64,000 nucleotides of DNA from Sulfurimonas sp. UBA2011 (lineage in GTDB: Bacteria > Campylobacterota > Campylobacteria > Campylobacterales > Sulfurimonadaceae): NCBI GenBank assembly GCA_002335055.1, contig DDCH01000007.1, forward strand, positions 57,972 through 121,971, read 5' to 3'. Shown here piece after piece: positions 36,856 through 47,058 of the stretch. Position numbers and translations under genes: made by a program. How positions within the stretch are numbered: position 1 is the stretch's first letter; every line of letters starts with the position of its first letter. Under the pieces are notes generated by a model, which was given only the letters and a program-made list of their open reading frames with translations, searched no databases and was not told where the DNA came from.

Positions 36856-39407
36856 TAGTTAAGTTCCTTTGTAATAAATGCTAGAGCTGCCTCTTTTGCC
36901 TCAGGTAGTTTAGCAGGTAGTTTTCCACCTGCTTGTGCGAAGTCAGGACGACCACCACCACCACCACCTAAAATAGGAGCAATGTTTTTAATCCAGTCTC
37001 CAGCTTTTGCATTTGCATCTTTTACACCACAAGCGATAAGAACCTTATCGCCTTTTACTTGAAAAAGCATGGCACAGAGTTTTTCGTTTTCATTCTTTAA
37101 AGCATCTATTTTTTCTTTAATGTCACCTGATGGGTACTCTTCAACAACTACAGTAACACCATTTATTTCACTAGCGACAACTTCAACTTTTGAAGCATTT
37201 TGTGCGTCTTTAAGTTCTACTTTGAGTTCTGCTACATTTGACTTAAGTCTATTGATTCCTGCGATTACATCAAGGTTTTTCACTTCTGCTGAAACACTTT
37301 GAAGTAGTGCTCTTTGTTCAGCAAAGTACTTATATGCCGCATTTCCACACACAGCTTCTATACGACGAACACCAGCACTTACACCAGACTCTTTAGTGAT
37401 TATAAATGAGCCTATATTAGCAGTATTTTCAACATGAACACCACCACAAAACTCAATACTTGCATCCCCAAATGAGACTACACGAACCTCATCACCATAC
37501 TTCTCACCGAACTGGCTTTTTGCACCAGACTTGTTTGCATCTTCTATACCTAAAACTTCTGTTTTAGTGGAAATTTGACGCATAATCTCGTTGTTTACAC
37601 GAGTCTCTATTTCTGTAAGTTCTGCATCACTTATAGCTTTTGGATGTGAGAAGTCAAAACGCAGACGGCTTGCATCATTAAGTGAACCCGCTTGTGCAAT
37701 ATGCTCCCCTAAAACATCTGAAAGAACAGCATGAAGCAGGTGAGTTGCCGAGTGATGTTTAATAATCTCGTTACGACTTGTATCTACTTTTGCATCAATA
37801 ACAGTTCCAACTTTAAGTTCTTTTTCTACACTAAGTTCAACGAGAGAAAGACCAAAAAAGTTTTTCGTATCGAGTACTTTTGCAAAACCTTCTAATGAAC
37901 CTTCATCACCAGTCTGTCCACCAGATTCTGCATAAAAAGGAGTGATATCAAGTAGTGCCCAACCAGACTCTCCTGTGTTTAACTGCTCTACTCTCTTATA
38001 CTCGGCATTAAGAAGTGCTTGAACTTCTCCTGAGTGCTCTGTAAACTCATAGCCAACAAAAGTATTTTCACCAAACTCTTCTAAAAGTACTTTAAAATCA
38101 CCCTGTGTAGCTGCATCTCCAGAACCTTTCCATGCTGCTTTTGCACGTGTACGTTGCTCTAACATCAATTCTTTAAATTTTTCACTGTCAAGTCCAAGGT
38201 TTTTTTCTTTGAGCATATCCTCTGTAAGATCAAGTGGAAAACCAAAAGTATCATAGAGTTTAAATGCCACTGCACCACTAAAAGTATCTTTAGTATTTTT
38301 AAGTTCTTCTTCAAAAAGTGCTATACCTGACTCGATAGTCTTAAAAAATCTCGCTTCTTCAAGTTCTATCTGCTCTTTTACAGCCTCTTTTTTTGCTCTC
38401 AAGTAGTCATACTCCCCACCCATGATATTTACAATCGTATCTACAATTTTAAACATAAAAGGAGCACGAAAACCAAGTAAATAACCATGACGAACTGCAC
38501 GACGAAGAATACGACGAAGTACATAACCACGACCTTCATTTGAGAAGTTTGTACCTTGGCTTAGTAAGAAAACAGATGTACGGATATGATCAGCGATAAC
38601 ACGGTAAGAAGCACCAGTTTTATAAACATACTCTTTACCAATCATCTCTTGTACTTGCTCTATCATCGGCATAAAAAGTGAAGAACCGTAGTTAGAAGTT
38701 TTACCCTCTTTAATAGCAACAACTCTCTCTAAACCCATACCTGTATCTATACAAGGTTTAGCAAGAGGAAGTCTCTCTCCACCTTTTTCTTTTACTTCAT
38801 ACTGCATGAAAACAAGGTTCCAGATTTCTAAAAATCTATCTCCCTCTCCACCCATTCTATCTTCAGGGCCGTTAAACTCTTCAGCTCCCTGATCATAAAA
38901 GATTTCAGAACATGGACCACATGGACCTGTATCACCCATAGACCAGAAGTTATCCGCATCACCAAGACGCATGATTCTATCAGCACTTATGTGTTTTTTC
39001 CACATCTGCTCTGCTTCATCATCAGAGTCATGAACTGTAACCCAAAGCTTATCTACATCAAGTTTGATAACCTCAGTTATAAACTCCCATGCATAAGCGA
39101 TAGCTTCCTCTTTGAAGTAGTCTCCAAAAGAAAAGTTACCCATCATTTCAAAAAATGTATGGTGCCTTGCTGTATGACCAACATTTTCAAGGTCATTATG
39201 CTTTCCACCTGCACGAATACATGTTTGACATGAAGTTGCTCTCGGGTTTGAAGGTGTTGGAATTTCACCTGTAAAAATGGACTTAAATGGTACCATTCCT
39301 GCATTGTTAAAAAGTAGTGTTGCGTCATCAGGCACTAATGGTCCAGAGCACACACGCTTATGTTGTTTAGATTCGAAAAATTTAAGGTACTCTTCTTTGA
39401 TATTCAT
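36855..39407 (-). CDS. alaS: Alanyl-tRNA synthetase
   Basis: Charges tRNA-Ala; 850 aa. Class II core near the start ([13 protein letters not shown], motif 1-2 region [22 protein letters not shown]), editing domain with [12 protein letters not shown] and the zinc cysteine in IEFCGGVHV, and the C-Ala domain ending in a glycine run, [22 protein letters not shown] lies 29-34 bases upstream of the start. Confidence 0.97.
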   Translation of the reverse strand: MNIKEEYLKFFESKQHKRVCSGPLVPDDATLLFNNAGMVPFKSIFTGEIPTPSNPRATSCQTCIRAGGKHNDLENVGHTARHHTFFEMMGNFSFGDYFKEEAIAYAWEFITEVIKLDVDKLWVTVHDSDDEAEQMWKKHISADRIMRLGDADNFWSMGDTGPCGPCSEIFYDQGAEEFNGPEDRMGGEGDRFLEIWNLVFMQYEVKEKGGERLPLAKPCIDTGMGLERVVAIKEGKTSNYGSSLFMPMIEQVQEMIGKEYVYKTGASYRVIADHIRTSVFLLSQGTNFSNEGRGYVLRRILRRAVRHGYLLGFRAPFMFKIVDTIVNIMGGEYDYLRAKKEAVKEQIELEEARFFKTIESGIALFEEELKNTKDTFSGAVAFKLYDTFGFPLDLTEDMLKEKNLGLDSEKFKELMLEQRTRAKAAWKGSGDAATQGDFKVLLEEFGENTFVGYEFTEHSGEVQALLNAEYKRVEQLNTGESGWALLDITPFYAESGGQTGDEGSLEGFAKVLDTKNFFGLSLVELSVEKELKVGTVIDAKVDTSRNEIIKHHSATHLLHAVLSDVLGEHIAQAGSLNDASRLRFDFSHPKAISDAELTEIETRVNNEIMRQISTKTEVLGIEDANKSGAKSQFGEKYGDEVRVVSFGDASIEFCGGVHVENTANIGSFIITKESGVSAGVRRIEAVCGNAAYKYFAEQRALLQSVSAEVKNLDVIAGINRLKSNVAELKVELKDAQNASKVEVVASEINGVTVVVEEYPSGDIKEKIDALKNENEKLCAMLFQVKGDKVLIACGVKDANAKAGDWIKNIAPILGGGGGGRPDFAQAGGKLPAKLPEAKEAALAFITKELN

Positions 39408-39435
39408 AGCTACATCTCTTTTATAAAATTACGCG

Positions 39436-39441
39436 ATTATA
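39436..39441 (-). promoter_or_regulatory. -10 element upstream of alaS
   Basis: TATAAT on the minus strand in TTTTAGATATAATCGCG, ending 28 bases before the alaS ATG. Confidence 0.55.
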
Positions 39442-39474
39442 TCTAAAATGTGCTAAAAATATAGTTTATCTCTT

Positions 39475-39930
39475 CTATTTCACTTCAAAGTCAATTTCAT
39501 TTTCTATTTTTATATTTGGATACTTTTTTGAAAGTATTGTACTAGCAATACCACTACCAAAATGTAAGAAAACTTTCTCTTTATTTATGATAGGTGTGGT
39601 TTTATAACCACAACTTGGGGATTTTGACTTGAGAACTATTGCATCTATATCGGGATGTTTATCACAAAATGCATTGATTTCTTCTTCTAAACATAGGGTC
39701 ACATCCATATTAGTTATGTCTGTGATAATTCTATTTTCACCATTTACTTCTACAACATTTATCCTCTCCCGAGGAGTTCCAAAGAGAGGGTCTTCAGGAC
39801 AAAATGGAATGATTTCATACTCTTTGTAGGCTTCTATCACTGCGTTTACTACTTTAGTTTTACCATCATAACGACAATACTCTCCAAGTAAACAAGCAGA
39901 GATGATTACTCTCTTTTTAGCAGATGACAA
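39475..39930 (-). CDS. DUF523 family protein
   Basis: A 151-aa cysteine-containing protein of unknown function. Conserved features are SACLLGEYCRYDGK near residue 10, PFCPEDPLFGTPRE and LKSKSPSCGY near residue 100; the cysteines suggest a metal or iron-sulfur site, which is inference. It overlaps the aldehyde dehydrogenase gene by 14 bases. Confidence 0.88.
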   Translation of the reverse strand: MSSAKKRVIISACLLGEYCRYDGKTKVVNAVIEAYKEYEIIPFCPEDPLFGTPRERINVVEVNGENRIITDITNMDVTLCLEEEINAFCDKHPDIDAIVLKSKSPSCGYKTTPIINKEKVFLHFGSGIASTILSKKYPNIKIENEIDFEVK

Positions 39931-41335
39931 TGCTTTTAATCTCTGTCATTTCTTCAATAGTAAAACGCGGACCTTCACGACCAACACCAGAGAGTTTCAC
40001 CCCACCATAAGGTTGAATGTCAAAACGCAGAGTAGGCATGTCGTTTATAACTATACCCCCTGCGTTTAACTCATCAATAGCACGGTTTGTTATACGTAAA
40101 TCATTTGTAAATACTGAAAACTGTAGTCCATAAGGAGAGTTGTTCATACGAGGAAGTGCATCATCAAAAGAGTCGACTTTTACAAGACTAACTATTGGTG
40201 CAAAAACCTCTTCACATACTATGGCCATGTCATCAGTAACATTTGCCATCACACATGGATGAAACATTCTACCTTCACGGTGAGGTGGAAGAAGAGGTAC
40301 TGCACCCTCTTCTATCGCAGACTCTACCCAAGACATTGCACGCTGAGCAGCTTCGTCATCTATGAGAGGGCCCATAAAAGTATCATCTTCATATGGACTT
40401 CCAACTTTAAGTTTTTTTGTCTCCATCGCCATAAGTGAAGCAAACTCATCATAAACTTCCTCTTGAACATAAATGCGTTGTAGAGAGATACAAACTTGCC
40501 CTGAGTTTACAAATGCACCAAGAGCACATCTCGAAGCAGCTAGTGCTAAATCAGCTGTTTTTTCTATAAACGTAGCTGCATTTCCACCAAGTTCTAGCCC
40601 TATCTTTTTGATACCAGAATTTCTTGTGATGATTTCTCCAACTGGCACTGAACCCGTAAAAGAGATAACACGAGGTATGTCAGAACCTATAAGTGCTGAG
40701 CCAACTTCTGCATCACCATACACTACTGAGAGTGCATCTTTTATAGCATACTCACTCTCGATGAAGAGTTTTGCGAACTTGTATGCTGTAAGTGGTGCTT
40801 CTGGAGTTGGTTTAAGTACAACCGTGTTTCCAGCTACAAGTGCAGGTCCTAGTTTATGAGCTACAAGGTTAAGAGGAAAGTTAAAAGGAGTAATTGCAAC
40901 TACAACACCAACAGGTTCACGACGAAAAAATGCGAGTGTTTTTTTCCCGCTATTCATAGCATCTGTGTTTATAGTTTCACCATGCATAGTACGCATAGTC
41001 TCAGCACAAAGAGTGAGTGTTTCTATACAACGCTCAACTTCTACACGAGCAAAAGTAATAGGTTTTGCCACTTCATCAGTGATAGTTTTTGCTATGTCTT
41101 CTTTATTCTCTTTAAGCTTTGAAGCAACATCTAAAAGCCAATTACATCTTTGTGCAAGAGTTGATGCCTTAGCTGCTACAGTAGCTTCTTTAGCAATACT
41201 AAGTGCCTTTTTTGCATCATCTGCTGTACATAAAGGAGCAGTTGAAACTACTTCCCCATTAAAAGGTGACTTTCTCTCACTAAAAGTATCTGTTATTGCT
41301 TGGCTTGAGCCAAAAAATATCTTTGCTTGCATCAT
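39917..41335 (-). CDS. NAD(P)-dependent aldehyde dehydrogenase
   Basis: A 472-aa member of the aldehyde dehydrogenase superfamily. It shows TPFNFPLNLVAHK, LKPTPEAPLTA, the catalytic Glu in LELGGNAATF and the catalytic Cys in NSGQVCISLQRIYV. The C-terminus has YGGVKLSGVGREG. The closest types are succinate-semialdehyde or lactaldehyde dehydrogenase-like enzymes; the substrate is undetermined. AGAGGA precedes the first ATG. Confidence 0.9.
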   Translation of the reverse strand: MMQAKIFFGSSQAITDTFSERKSPFNGEVVSTAPLCTADDAKKALSIAKEATVAAKASTLAQRCNWLLDVASKLKENKEDIAKTITDEVAKPITFARVEVERCIETLTLCAETMRTMHGETINTDAMNSGKKTLAFFRREPVGVVVAITPFNFPLNLVAHKLGPALVAGNTVVLKPTPEAPLTAYKFAKLFIESEYAIKDALSVVYGDAEVGSALIGSDIPRVISFTGSVPVGEIITRNSGIKKIGLELGGNAATFIEKTADLALAASRCALGAFVNSGQVCISLQRIYVQEEVYDEFASLMAMETKKLKVGSPYEDDTFMGPLIDDEAAQRAMSWVESAIEEGAVPLLPPHREGRMFHPCVMANVTDDMAIVCEEVFAPIVSLVKVDSFDDALPRMNNSPYGLQFSVFTNDLRITNRAIDELNAGGIVINDMPTLRFDIQPYGGVKLSGVGREGPRFTIEEMTEIKSIVIC

Positions 41336-41349
41336 TAATATCCTCTAAA

Positions 41350-41366
41350 ATTATAAGCGAATTATA
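41350..41366 (-). promoter_or_regulatory. Two tandem -10 elements upstream of the aldehyde dehydrogenase
   Basis: On the minus strand TTTTTGCTATAATTCGC and, 11 bases on, CTTATAATTTT. The first (41361-41366) has the extended TGC; the second (41350-41355) is 14 bases from the start codon. Confidence 0.55.
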
Positions 41367-41373
41367 GCAAAAA

Positions 41374-41703
41374 TTAGATTGTAATGTTTTCTAAATGTTC
41401 TATTGCCCCGGGAGTAACCACTAAAGCATCAAGCATATAGTCCCCATTGTAAGCATTTTTTTTCATATAAACATCGCAAGTTTTTAGTAGTTTTGAGAGT
41501 TTAGAAGGAGTTATATTTTGAATGGCAAGTTCATAATCCTCACCACTTTTCACTTCGACAAAATGAAGAACATTCTCTTTAGTGACGATTACATCTATCT
41601 CACCAAAACGAGAGTAAAAGTTTCGCTCTACTATCTCATAGCCATTTTCATAAAGAAATACACAGGCTTTATCTTCGGCTATATTTCCTTTAGCTCGGCT
41701 CAT
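41374..41703 (-). CDS. YraN/UPF0102 family putative endonuclease
   Basis: A 109-aa protein. The family's Holliday-resolvase-like nuclease core is seen as RNFYSRFGEIDVIV with LHFVEVKSG, giving the E-D-ExK acidic set. Biochemical function in cells is not settled. It lies directly upstream of, and in line with, the aldehyde dehydrogenase. Confidence 0.88.
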   Translation of the reverse strand: MSRAKGNIAEDKACVFLYENGYEIVERNFYSRFGEIDVIVTKENVLHFVEVKSGEDYELAIQNITPSKLSKLLKTCDVYMKKNAYNGDYMLDALVVTPGAIEHLENITI

Positions 41704-41785
41704 ATACTTAACTTTATTTGTTTATTTGTGAATATCATAAAATAATTATAACATACATTGAATTTTGGAAGTCGGAGAGAGGGAA

Positions 41786-41810
41786 TAGATACAAGAAGAA
41801 CTTGTATCTA
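41786..41810 (-). terminator. Perfect palindromic hairpin after the 65-residue protein gene
   Basis: Ten-base perfect inverted repeat TAGATACAAG / CTTGTATCTA around a 5-base loop, 15 bases beyond the stop of the small gene at 41825. There is no U-tract, so it may act as a transcript-end stabiliser rather than a classical terminator. Confidence 0.45.
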
Positions 41811-41824
41811 GGTAGAAGTCGAAC

Positions 41825-42022
41825 TTATGGTTGTAGTCTGTTCATTTTAAGCTGTACTTTACCAATAGCTTTATCTATCTGTTTAAAACTTCCATGGTCT
41901 GTAGTTACTGCTTTTTTAGCAGTAAGATTCTCTAGGACTATTTTTAACTCATCGTAGTTGTCACTTAACTTTCCGTTAAGTGCATTTTTCATGTCTAGTT
42001 TTGCTTCTTCTGATATTTCCAT
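41825..42022 (-). CDS. Small conserved-looking protein, function unknown
   Basis: A 65-aa soluble, charged, mostly helical protein (MEISEEAKLDMKNALNGKLS...). AAGGA lies at the right distance before the ATG and TATAAT lies a little further up (GAATAAATATAATAATAAGGA), so it looks like a real single gene. No domain recognised. A perfect hairpin follows. Confidence 0.65.
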   Translation of the reverse strand: MEISEEAKLDMKNALNGKLSDNYDELKIVLENLTAKKAVTTDHGSFKQIDKAIGKVQLKMNRLQP

Positions 42023-42106
42023 TTTTAGTTCCTTATTATTATATTTATTCTTATCACCAAAAACATTGTTTAACTTTGAGTCTTCTGTGTAGCGTTTAGC
42101 TAGTTT

Positions 42107-42847
42107 TTAAGCGAGGGAGTTTACAATTTTCTCTCTTAAAAAACTTGGAAGTAGATTTAATAGTCGAATGATTAAATAAAATCTAAGGGGAAAAATGTAT
42201 GTTCTTTTGTCTTTTTCTATCGCTTTAATGATTTTTTGCACCCCTACTTTAGTGCCAAGTAAAAAAGGCATTTTAAACTCATTTTTATCGGTAAGTTCAC
42301 TTTTTATAAAACCTGGTAAGATGTTTACAACCTTGATTCCATAGCGATTATACTTGTATCTAATACCCTCTGCATAAGCATTTAAAGCACGTTTAGAAGA
42401 AGAGTATATTTTTGAACTTGGCATTGTAAATAGTGAAGCGAGTGAAGATATAAAAACAATCTTTCCACTGCCTTGCTCTTTAAAAACTGGTAAAAGTATC
42501 TCTAAAATTGCATGATTTGAAAGTACATTAACACGGTAAAGATTCTCAAATTCATCAATCGTAGGAATATGTTCAGTGTCACCAGAATGCCCAAGTGAAA
42601 CACCAGCATTTAAGATAACCATGTCTAAAGTAGTGATTTTACGTATTTTTTCTTGGAGGATTTTGAAGTCAGTTACATCTGCAACGATAATTTCAACACT
42701 TTTACAGGTCTCAAAAAGTTCACTGCGAAGAGCATAGAGTTTATCTTCTCTACGAGCTAAAAGAATAAGTTCATTATCTAAAGATGCATATTGTCGTGCT
42801 AGTTCTGCACCGAGACCGGAACTAGCCCCCGTGATAAGAATTTTCAT
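42107..42847 (-). CDS. Short-chain dehydrogenase/reductase
   Basis: A 246-aa SDR enzyme with the Rossmann start ILITGASSGLGAELA, NAGVSLG and catalytic Tyr-Lys in YSSSKRALNAYAEG preceded by VFISSLASL. The C-terminus has a hydrophobic stretch (YLIIRLLNLLPSFL) as in membrane-associated SDRs. Substrate unknown. It starts 7 bases after the hom stop. Confidence 0.88.
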   Translation of the reverse strand: MKILITGASSGLGAELARQYASLDNELILLARREDKLYALRSELFETCKSVEIIVADVTDFKILQEKIRKITTLDMVILNAGVSLGHSGDTEHIPTIDEFENLYRVNVLSNHAILEILLPVFKEQGSGKIVFISSLASLFTMPSSKIYSSSKRALNAYAEGIRYKYNRYGIKVVNILPGFIKSELTDKNEFKMPFLLGTKVGVQKIIKAIEKDKRTYIFPLRFYLIIRLLNLLPSFLREKIVNSLA

Positions 42848-42854
42848 AAAAAAC

Positions 42855-44117
42855 TTATACTATCCTAATCATAACTGGAGTAGCATTTACAAAGTCTTGA
42901 GCTTCAAGTGCTTTTATAAGTGTTTGTACATCTTTTTCTAAAGCTATATGAGTTGAGATAAGTAAGTTTGCAGACCCTGAAGTTGAAGGGCGTTGTAACA
43001 TAGTCTCAACTGAGATTTGATTCTCTTCAAAAAGTTTTGTAACACTTGCTAAAACTCCAGTACGGTCTGAAACATTTATACGAAGGTAGTATTTTGAGTT
43101 GATATCATCAGTTGATTTGAGAGTCAGTTTACTGCCTTCCATAGGTCTGTTAAACCCAAGCATAGGAGTTGACTTTCCACTTCTTGCGATATCAATGATG
43201 TTAGCAACAACAGAAGATGCTGTTGCATCTCCACCAGCACCAGGACCATAATAAAGAGTTTCCCCTACCTTATCCCCTACTACTGATATAGCATTCATTA
43301 CACCATCAATTTTGGCTATCATCTCTTCTTGTTTTATAAGACAAGCATGAACACGAAGTTCAACTTCATTTTCATCTTTTTTAGCGATACCTAAAAGTTT
43401 GATTGCATAACCAAACTCTTTTGCAAATGCGATGTCTTCACTTCTAACCTTGTCAATTCCCTCAATGAGGATATCTTCTGGTTTAGCATCAATTCCATAA
43501 GCAATAGAAGCTAAGATAAGAAGTTTATGAGCCGCGTCAAAACCACCAACATCAAAAGATGGGTCAGACTCTGCATAACCTAAGTCTTGTGCTTCTTTTA
43601 AAATAGCATCATAAGAAACACCATTGTTAGTCATTTCAGTCATCATATAGTTACAAGTACCATTCATGATTCCCATAATAGACTCGATATGATTTGCAGA
43701 TAAACCATCACGTAGTGCTGTAATGATAGGGATTCCACCAGCTACAGAAGCCTCATATTCAAATGCAATGTTTCCAGCAATAGCTTGAAGCTCATAACGG
43801 TGGTAAGCGAGTAATGCTTTGTTCGCTGTAACAACTGCTTTTCCTGCGTTTAAAGCCTTTTTAACAACTTGAAATGGTTCATCAACACCACCCATAAGTT
43901 CAACAACGATATCAATCTCTTTATCATCTAAAATATCATCTACATTATCAGTGATAATGATGTCTAAACCTCTGTCTTTTTTGAGGTTTTTTACAACTCC
44001 GCTTTTAACAACTATGTCTACACCAGCACGAGCAGATATTACATCAGCATTATCTCTTAAAATTTCTGCAACACTTGTTCCAACAGTACCGACACCTATT
44101 ATTCCAACTTTTATCAT
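42855..44117 (-). CDS. hom: Homoserine dehydrogenase
   Basis: Reduces aspartate semialdehyde to homoserine for methionine and threonine; 420 aa. NAD(P) site IGVGTVGTSVAE, catalytic region EASVAGGIPII with IMGIMNGTCNYMMTEM, and a C-terminal ACT domain (about 345-420) beginning YYLRINVSDRTGVLASV, which usually gives feedback control by threonine. It lies 1 base from the aminotransferase gene upstream. Same order as in C. jejuni. Confidence 0.95.
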   Translation of the reverse strand: MIKVGIIGVGTVGTSVAEILRDNADVISARAGVDIVVKSGVVKNLKKDRGLDIIITDNVDDILDDKEIDIVVELMGGVDEPFQVVKKALNAGKAVVTANKALLAYHRYELQAIAGNIAFEYEASVAGGIPIITALRDGLSANHIESIMGIMNGTCNYMMTEMTNNGVSYDAILKEAQDLGYAESDPSFDVGGFDAAHKLLILASIAYGIDAKPEDILIEGIDKVRSEDIAFAKEFGYAIKLLGIAKKDENEVELRVHACLIKQEEMIAKIDGVMNAISVVGDKVGETLYYGPGAGGDATASSVVANIIDIARSGKSTPMLGFNRPMEGSKLTLKSTDDINSKYYLRINVSDRTGVLASVTKLFEENQISVETMLQRPSTSGSANLLISTHIALEKDVQTLIKALEAQDFVNATPVMIRIV

Positions 44118-44118
44118 A

Positions 44119-45354
44119 CTATTTTACTTCCTCTGGTATTTTACACTCTTCAAACTGTTTTAAAAACTCTTTTATGTTTCTTGCTGCTTGACGGATTCTA
44201 TTGTCATTTTCTATTAATGCGATACGTACATATCCTTCACCAAATGCACCAAACCCGATTCCAGGAGCAACTGCAACACCAGCTTCCATCAAAAGGCGTT
44301 TTGAAAATTCTAATGAACCTAGGTGCATAACACACTCTGGCATTTTAGCCCATGAGAACATAGTTGCTTCATTTTTCTCTATATGCCAACCAGCTCTATC
44401 AAATGCTTCGATGAGTACTTCTTGACGATGGTCATACTTATCTGTAATGTCTTTTACACACTGCTGATTACCATTAAGTGCCACAGTAGCTGCAACTTGA
44501 ATAGGAGTGAACATTCCATAGTCTAACCATGATTTTATCTTTTGAAGTGCACCGATAAGTTTAGCATTTCCTACAAAGAAACCAACACGCCATCCAGCCA
44601 TATTATAAGACTTTGAAAGTGTAAATGACTCAACTGCAACATCTTTTGCACCTGGCACTGACATGATAGACGGAGTTACATAACCATCAAAAGTAATGTC
44701 ACCATAAGCGATATCAGAGATAATATAAAATCTTTTCTCTTTAGCCATTGCAACAAGACGTACATAAAACTCTTGAGTTACTGTTGCTGTAGTTGGATTA
44801 TGTGGAAAGTTTACAAGTACATACTTTGGTTTAGGACTACTTTCCATAAATACACGGTTTAAGTTCTCAAAAAAGTGATCTTCATCAATACGAAACTTCT
44901 CATCAAACTTGATACCAAACTTTACAACATTTCCACCAGCAAGTATAAAAGAGAACTCATGGATAGGGTAAGTTGGATCAGGGACAACTGCAACATCACC
45001 TGGATTTGTGATAGCATATGTTAAGTGAGCATAACCCTCTTTACTTCCCATAGTTGCTACACATTCAGTCTCTGGGTCTAGAATACAGTCATAACGATGC
45101 TCATACCAGTCTGCAATTGCTTTTAGAAGTTTTGGGATACCCTTAGAAGTAGAGTAACCATGTGTTTTAGTTTTTTGGGCCGATTCAACAAGTTTTGCAC
45201 GAATGTGCTCTGGAGTATCACCATCAGGATTACCCATAGAAAAGTCTATTACATCTTTACCAGCACGGCGTTCGCGCATTTTAATGTCGTTAACCTCAGC
45301 GAATACATACTTCGGCAATCTCTCAACTCTGTTAAACTTTATCTCATCAAACAT
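44119..45354 (-). CDS. Class I/II aminotransferase (LL-DAP/alanine aminotransferase-like)
   Basis: A 411-aa PLP enzyme. PLP-binding features are VNFPHNPTTATV, ISDIAYGDITFDGY and the catalytic Lys in SFTLSKSYNMAGWRVGF. It most resembles Campylobacter Cj0150c and the AlaC/DapL-like group, so alanine, aspartate or LL-diaminopimelate transamination are all possible. Linked with hom; the order is conserved in C. jejuni. GAGGG precedes the ATG. Confidence 0.88.
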   Translation of the reverse strand: MFDEIKFNRVERLPKYVFAEVNDIKMRERRAGKDVIDFSMGNPDGDTPEHIRAKLVESAQKTKTHGYSTSKGIPKLLKAIADWYEHRYDCILDPETECVATMGSKEGYAHLTYAITNPGDVAVVPDPTYPIHEFSFILAGGNVVKFGIKFDEKFRIDEDHFFENLNRVFMESSPKPKYVLVNFPHNPTTATVTQEFYVRLVAMAKEKRFYIISDIAYGDITFDGYVTPSIMSVPGAKDVAVESFTLSKSYNMAGWRVGFFVGNAKLIGALQKIKSWLDYGMFTPIQVAATVALNGNQQCVKDITDKYDHRQEVLIEAFDRAGWHIEKNEATMFSWAKMPECVMHLGSLEFSKRLLMEAGVAVAPGIGFGAFGEGYVRIALIENDNRIRQAARNIKEFLKQFEECKIPEEVK

Positions 45355-45424
45355 ATTTAGCCCTCTAAATTTATTAATGACATTTTATCTAAATAAATTG
45401 AGAATAAACTAATAGAGTGATTTA

Positions 45425-46282
45425 CTACTTCATCCCTTGTGCTTGAAGCTTTAGTTCATCACGAATATTTTTCATAGTATAGAGGTCTGCAATTTTCATA
45501 TACTTTGCATTTTGGGGGATATCCAGTCTGATACTGTGGTAGATTTCATCTTCTCTAATTACTTTTAAGAGATGTAATGATGCATCATAATAAGAGATAT
45601 ATGGGTACCAACTATTACGACGGCTACTAGAAATATTTAGTGTTTTAATCTTTGAAACATTAAGCCAGTGTGCATACAAAGAACGTTTGAGCCTGATGTC
45701 TTCTCTTGAAGTGATAACCGCAATGTCTAAATAACCCCTATCCATGTCAATAACATATGTCCACTCATAGGGTGAGTTACGTTCTATATCTATGATTTTA
45801 CAGCCACTTTTTTGTAGTTCTTGTTCTAAAACAAGAGGGTCAGTTGCATACTCTGATGTCAGCGATATATTCCAAGTGAACTCTGATGCATCAAGGTTTG
45901 AAGCTATTGTTACGTAACGGTAATAACCAATGTTTCGAAGGGTGTCGCCCATTATCTTTACAAAAAAGAGTGGTGTACCACTCGTTTTAAAGTTGAGTTT
46001 TAACTCTCTAGGATTAGTAAAAAAGAGTTTGAGCAGTCCATTTTCCTTGAGTGTTTGTGCAACTTTAACCGAGTTTATTCTCTGGTTTTTATAAAATGCA
46101 CTCTCTGGATCAAAAATAACATTTATAAACTCACTATTTTCCCTATATGTTGCTTCATCTAAAAAACTTTTTATCTTTAAAGTAAGTTTGTTTTCAATTA
46201 AGTCTTCACCCTCTGAAAATTCTAAATCTTGAGCATCTAATAGACTAAAAATTAGGATAAATCCTAATAAAAATTTTACCAT
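45425..46282 (-). CDS. Putative periplasmic protein (Cj0151c-like position)
   Basis: A 285-aa protein with an N-terminal signal sequence (VKFLLGFILIFSLLDAQ). The rest is soluble and rich in Glu and aromatic residues with no domain I recognise. It overlaps the upstream membrane-protein gene by 7 bases. Position between that gene and the aminotransferase matches C. jejuni Cj0151c, annotated as a periplasmic protein. Confidence 0.75.
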   Translation of the reverse strand: MVKFLLGFILIFSLLDAQDLEFSEGEDLIENKLTLKIKSFLDEATYRENSEFINVIFDPESAFYKNQRINSVKVAQTLKENGLLKLFFTNPRELKLNFKTSGTPLFFVKIMGDTLRNIGYYRYVTIASNLDASEFTWNISLTSEYATDPLVLEQELQKSGCKIIDIERNSPYEWTYVIDMDRGYLDIAVITSREDIRLKRSLYAHWLNVSKIKTLNISSSRRNSWYPYISYYDASLHLLKVIREDEIYHSIRLDIPQNAKYMKIADLYTMKNIRDELKLQAQGMK

Positions 46283-47058
46283 TTACGACCTCTGTTTAAT
46301 TTCTTAAACTCCTCAAGGGAGATCATTTTCACAGTAGAGTTTTCATATAAAAAACGAATATCATAATATCGTGACCTCAGTTTTACTAATTCTCCGTTTA
46401 CAGACATATCTATATTGTGTCCATGTCCAAAAAGTAGTAACCATTTTTTATTAGGATCTAAATCTATCTCACCTCTAAATGTTTTTTGCTTCTTTTGATT
46501 GGTTTCTACATCGATATAACCAAACCAAACCTTTGATTTTGTAAAAATTTTAAATGACTTTGCTACTTTTACAACTACCTCAGGAACTTCAATCACTTTG
46601 ACTTTGGTCTTAGTAATATTATTTACTTTTGTAGTATTGAGTTCTTCTACAATTTTTACTGGTTTTATTGTTTTTTGCACCTTTTGGATAAGTGCATTAT
46701 CTATTTTTTTTTCTTCACCAAAATAACCGATCTGATATCCAACTATAACTATTCCTATAACAATAAGTAAGTAAATTGCATTTCTTGTTGTTTTCTTCTC
46801 GTTTGGAACAACAAAAAGACCTTCTTCTAAACTTGTTGCATCTTTTTCATCAAAAAAAGCTATACCAGATGCTTTGAGACTTGAGAGATTTAAAGAATAC
46901 TCTCTTTCTAAAATAGAGACAAATCCTAAAAACTGTACTCTTTGTAATGTAGCAAAGTTGTGTTCGAAAATGCCTTCTACATGTAATACCGGGATATGTG
47001 TATCTTCATATATTTTTTGTGCACCTAAACTCTTCAACTTTGCTAGTTCTTCACTCAT
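46276..47058 (-). CDS. Single-pass membrane protein (Cj0152c-like position)
   Basis: A 260-aa protein with a cytoplasmic N-terminal domain of about 90 residues (helical, FLGFVSILEREYSLNLS), one membrane helix (about 95-113, AIYLLIVIGIVIVGYQIGY) and an outer domain with KSKVWFGYIDVETNQKKQKTFRGE. The architecture recalls RodZ-type envelope proteins but no RodZ helix-turn-helix is certain. It starts on the stop of the rRNA methyltransferase gene. Confidence 0.75.
   Translation of the reverse strand: MSEELAKLKSLGAQKIYEDTHIPVLHVEGIFEHNFATLQRVQFLGFVSILEREYSLNLSSLKASGIAFFDEKDATSLEEGLFVVPNEKKTTRNAIYLLIVIGIVIVGYQIGYFGEEKKIDNALIQKVQKTIKPVKIVEELNTTKVNNITKTKVKVIEVPEVVVKVAKSFKIFTKSKVWFGYIDVETNQKKQKTFRGEIDLDPNKKWLLLFGHGHNIDMSVNGELVKLRSRYYDIRFLYENSTVKMISLEEFKKLNRGRKW

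Noticed and set aside
40473..41348. Plus-strand frames of 128 and 127 codons opposite the aldehyde dehydrogenase
   Set aside because: Antisense shadows with no recognisable protein and no initiation signals.
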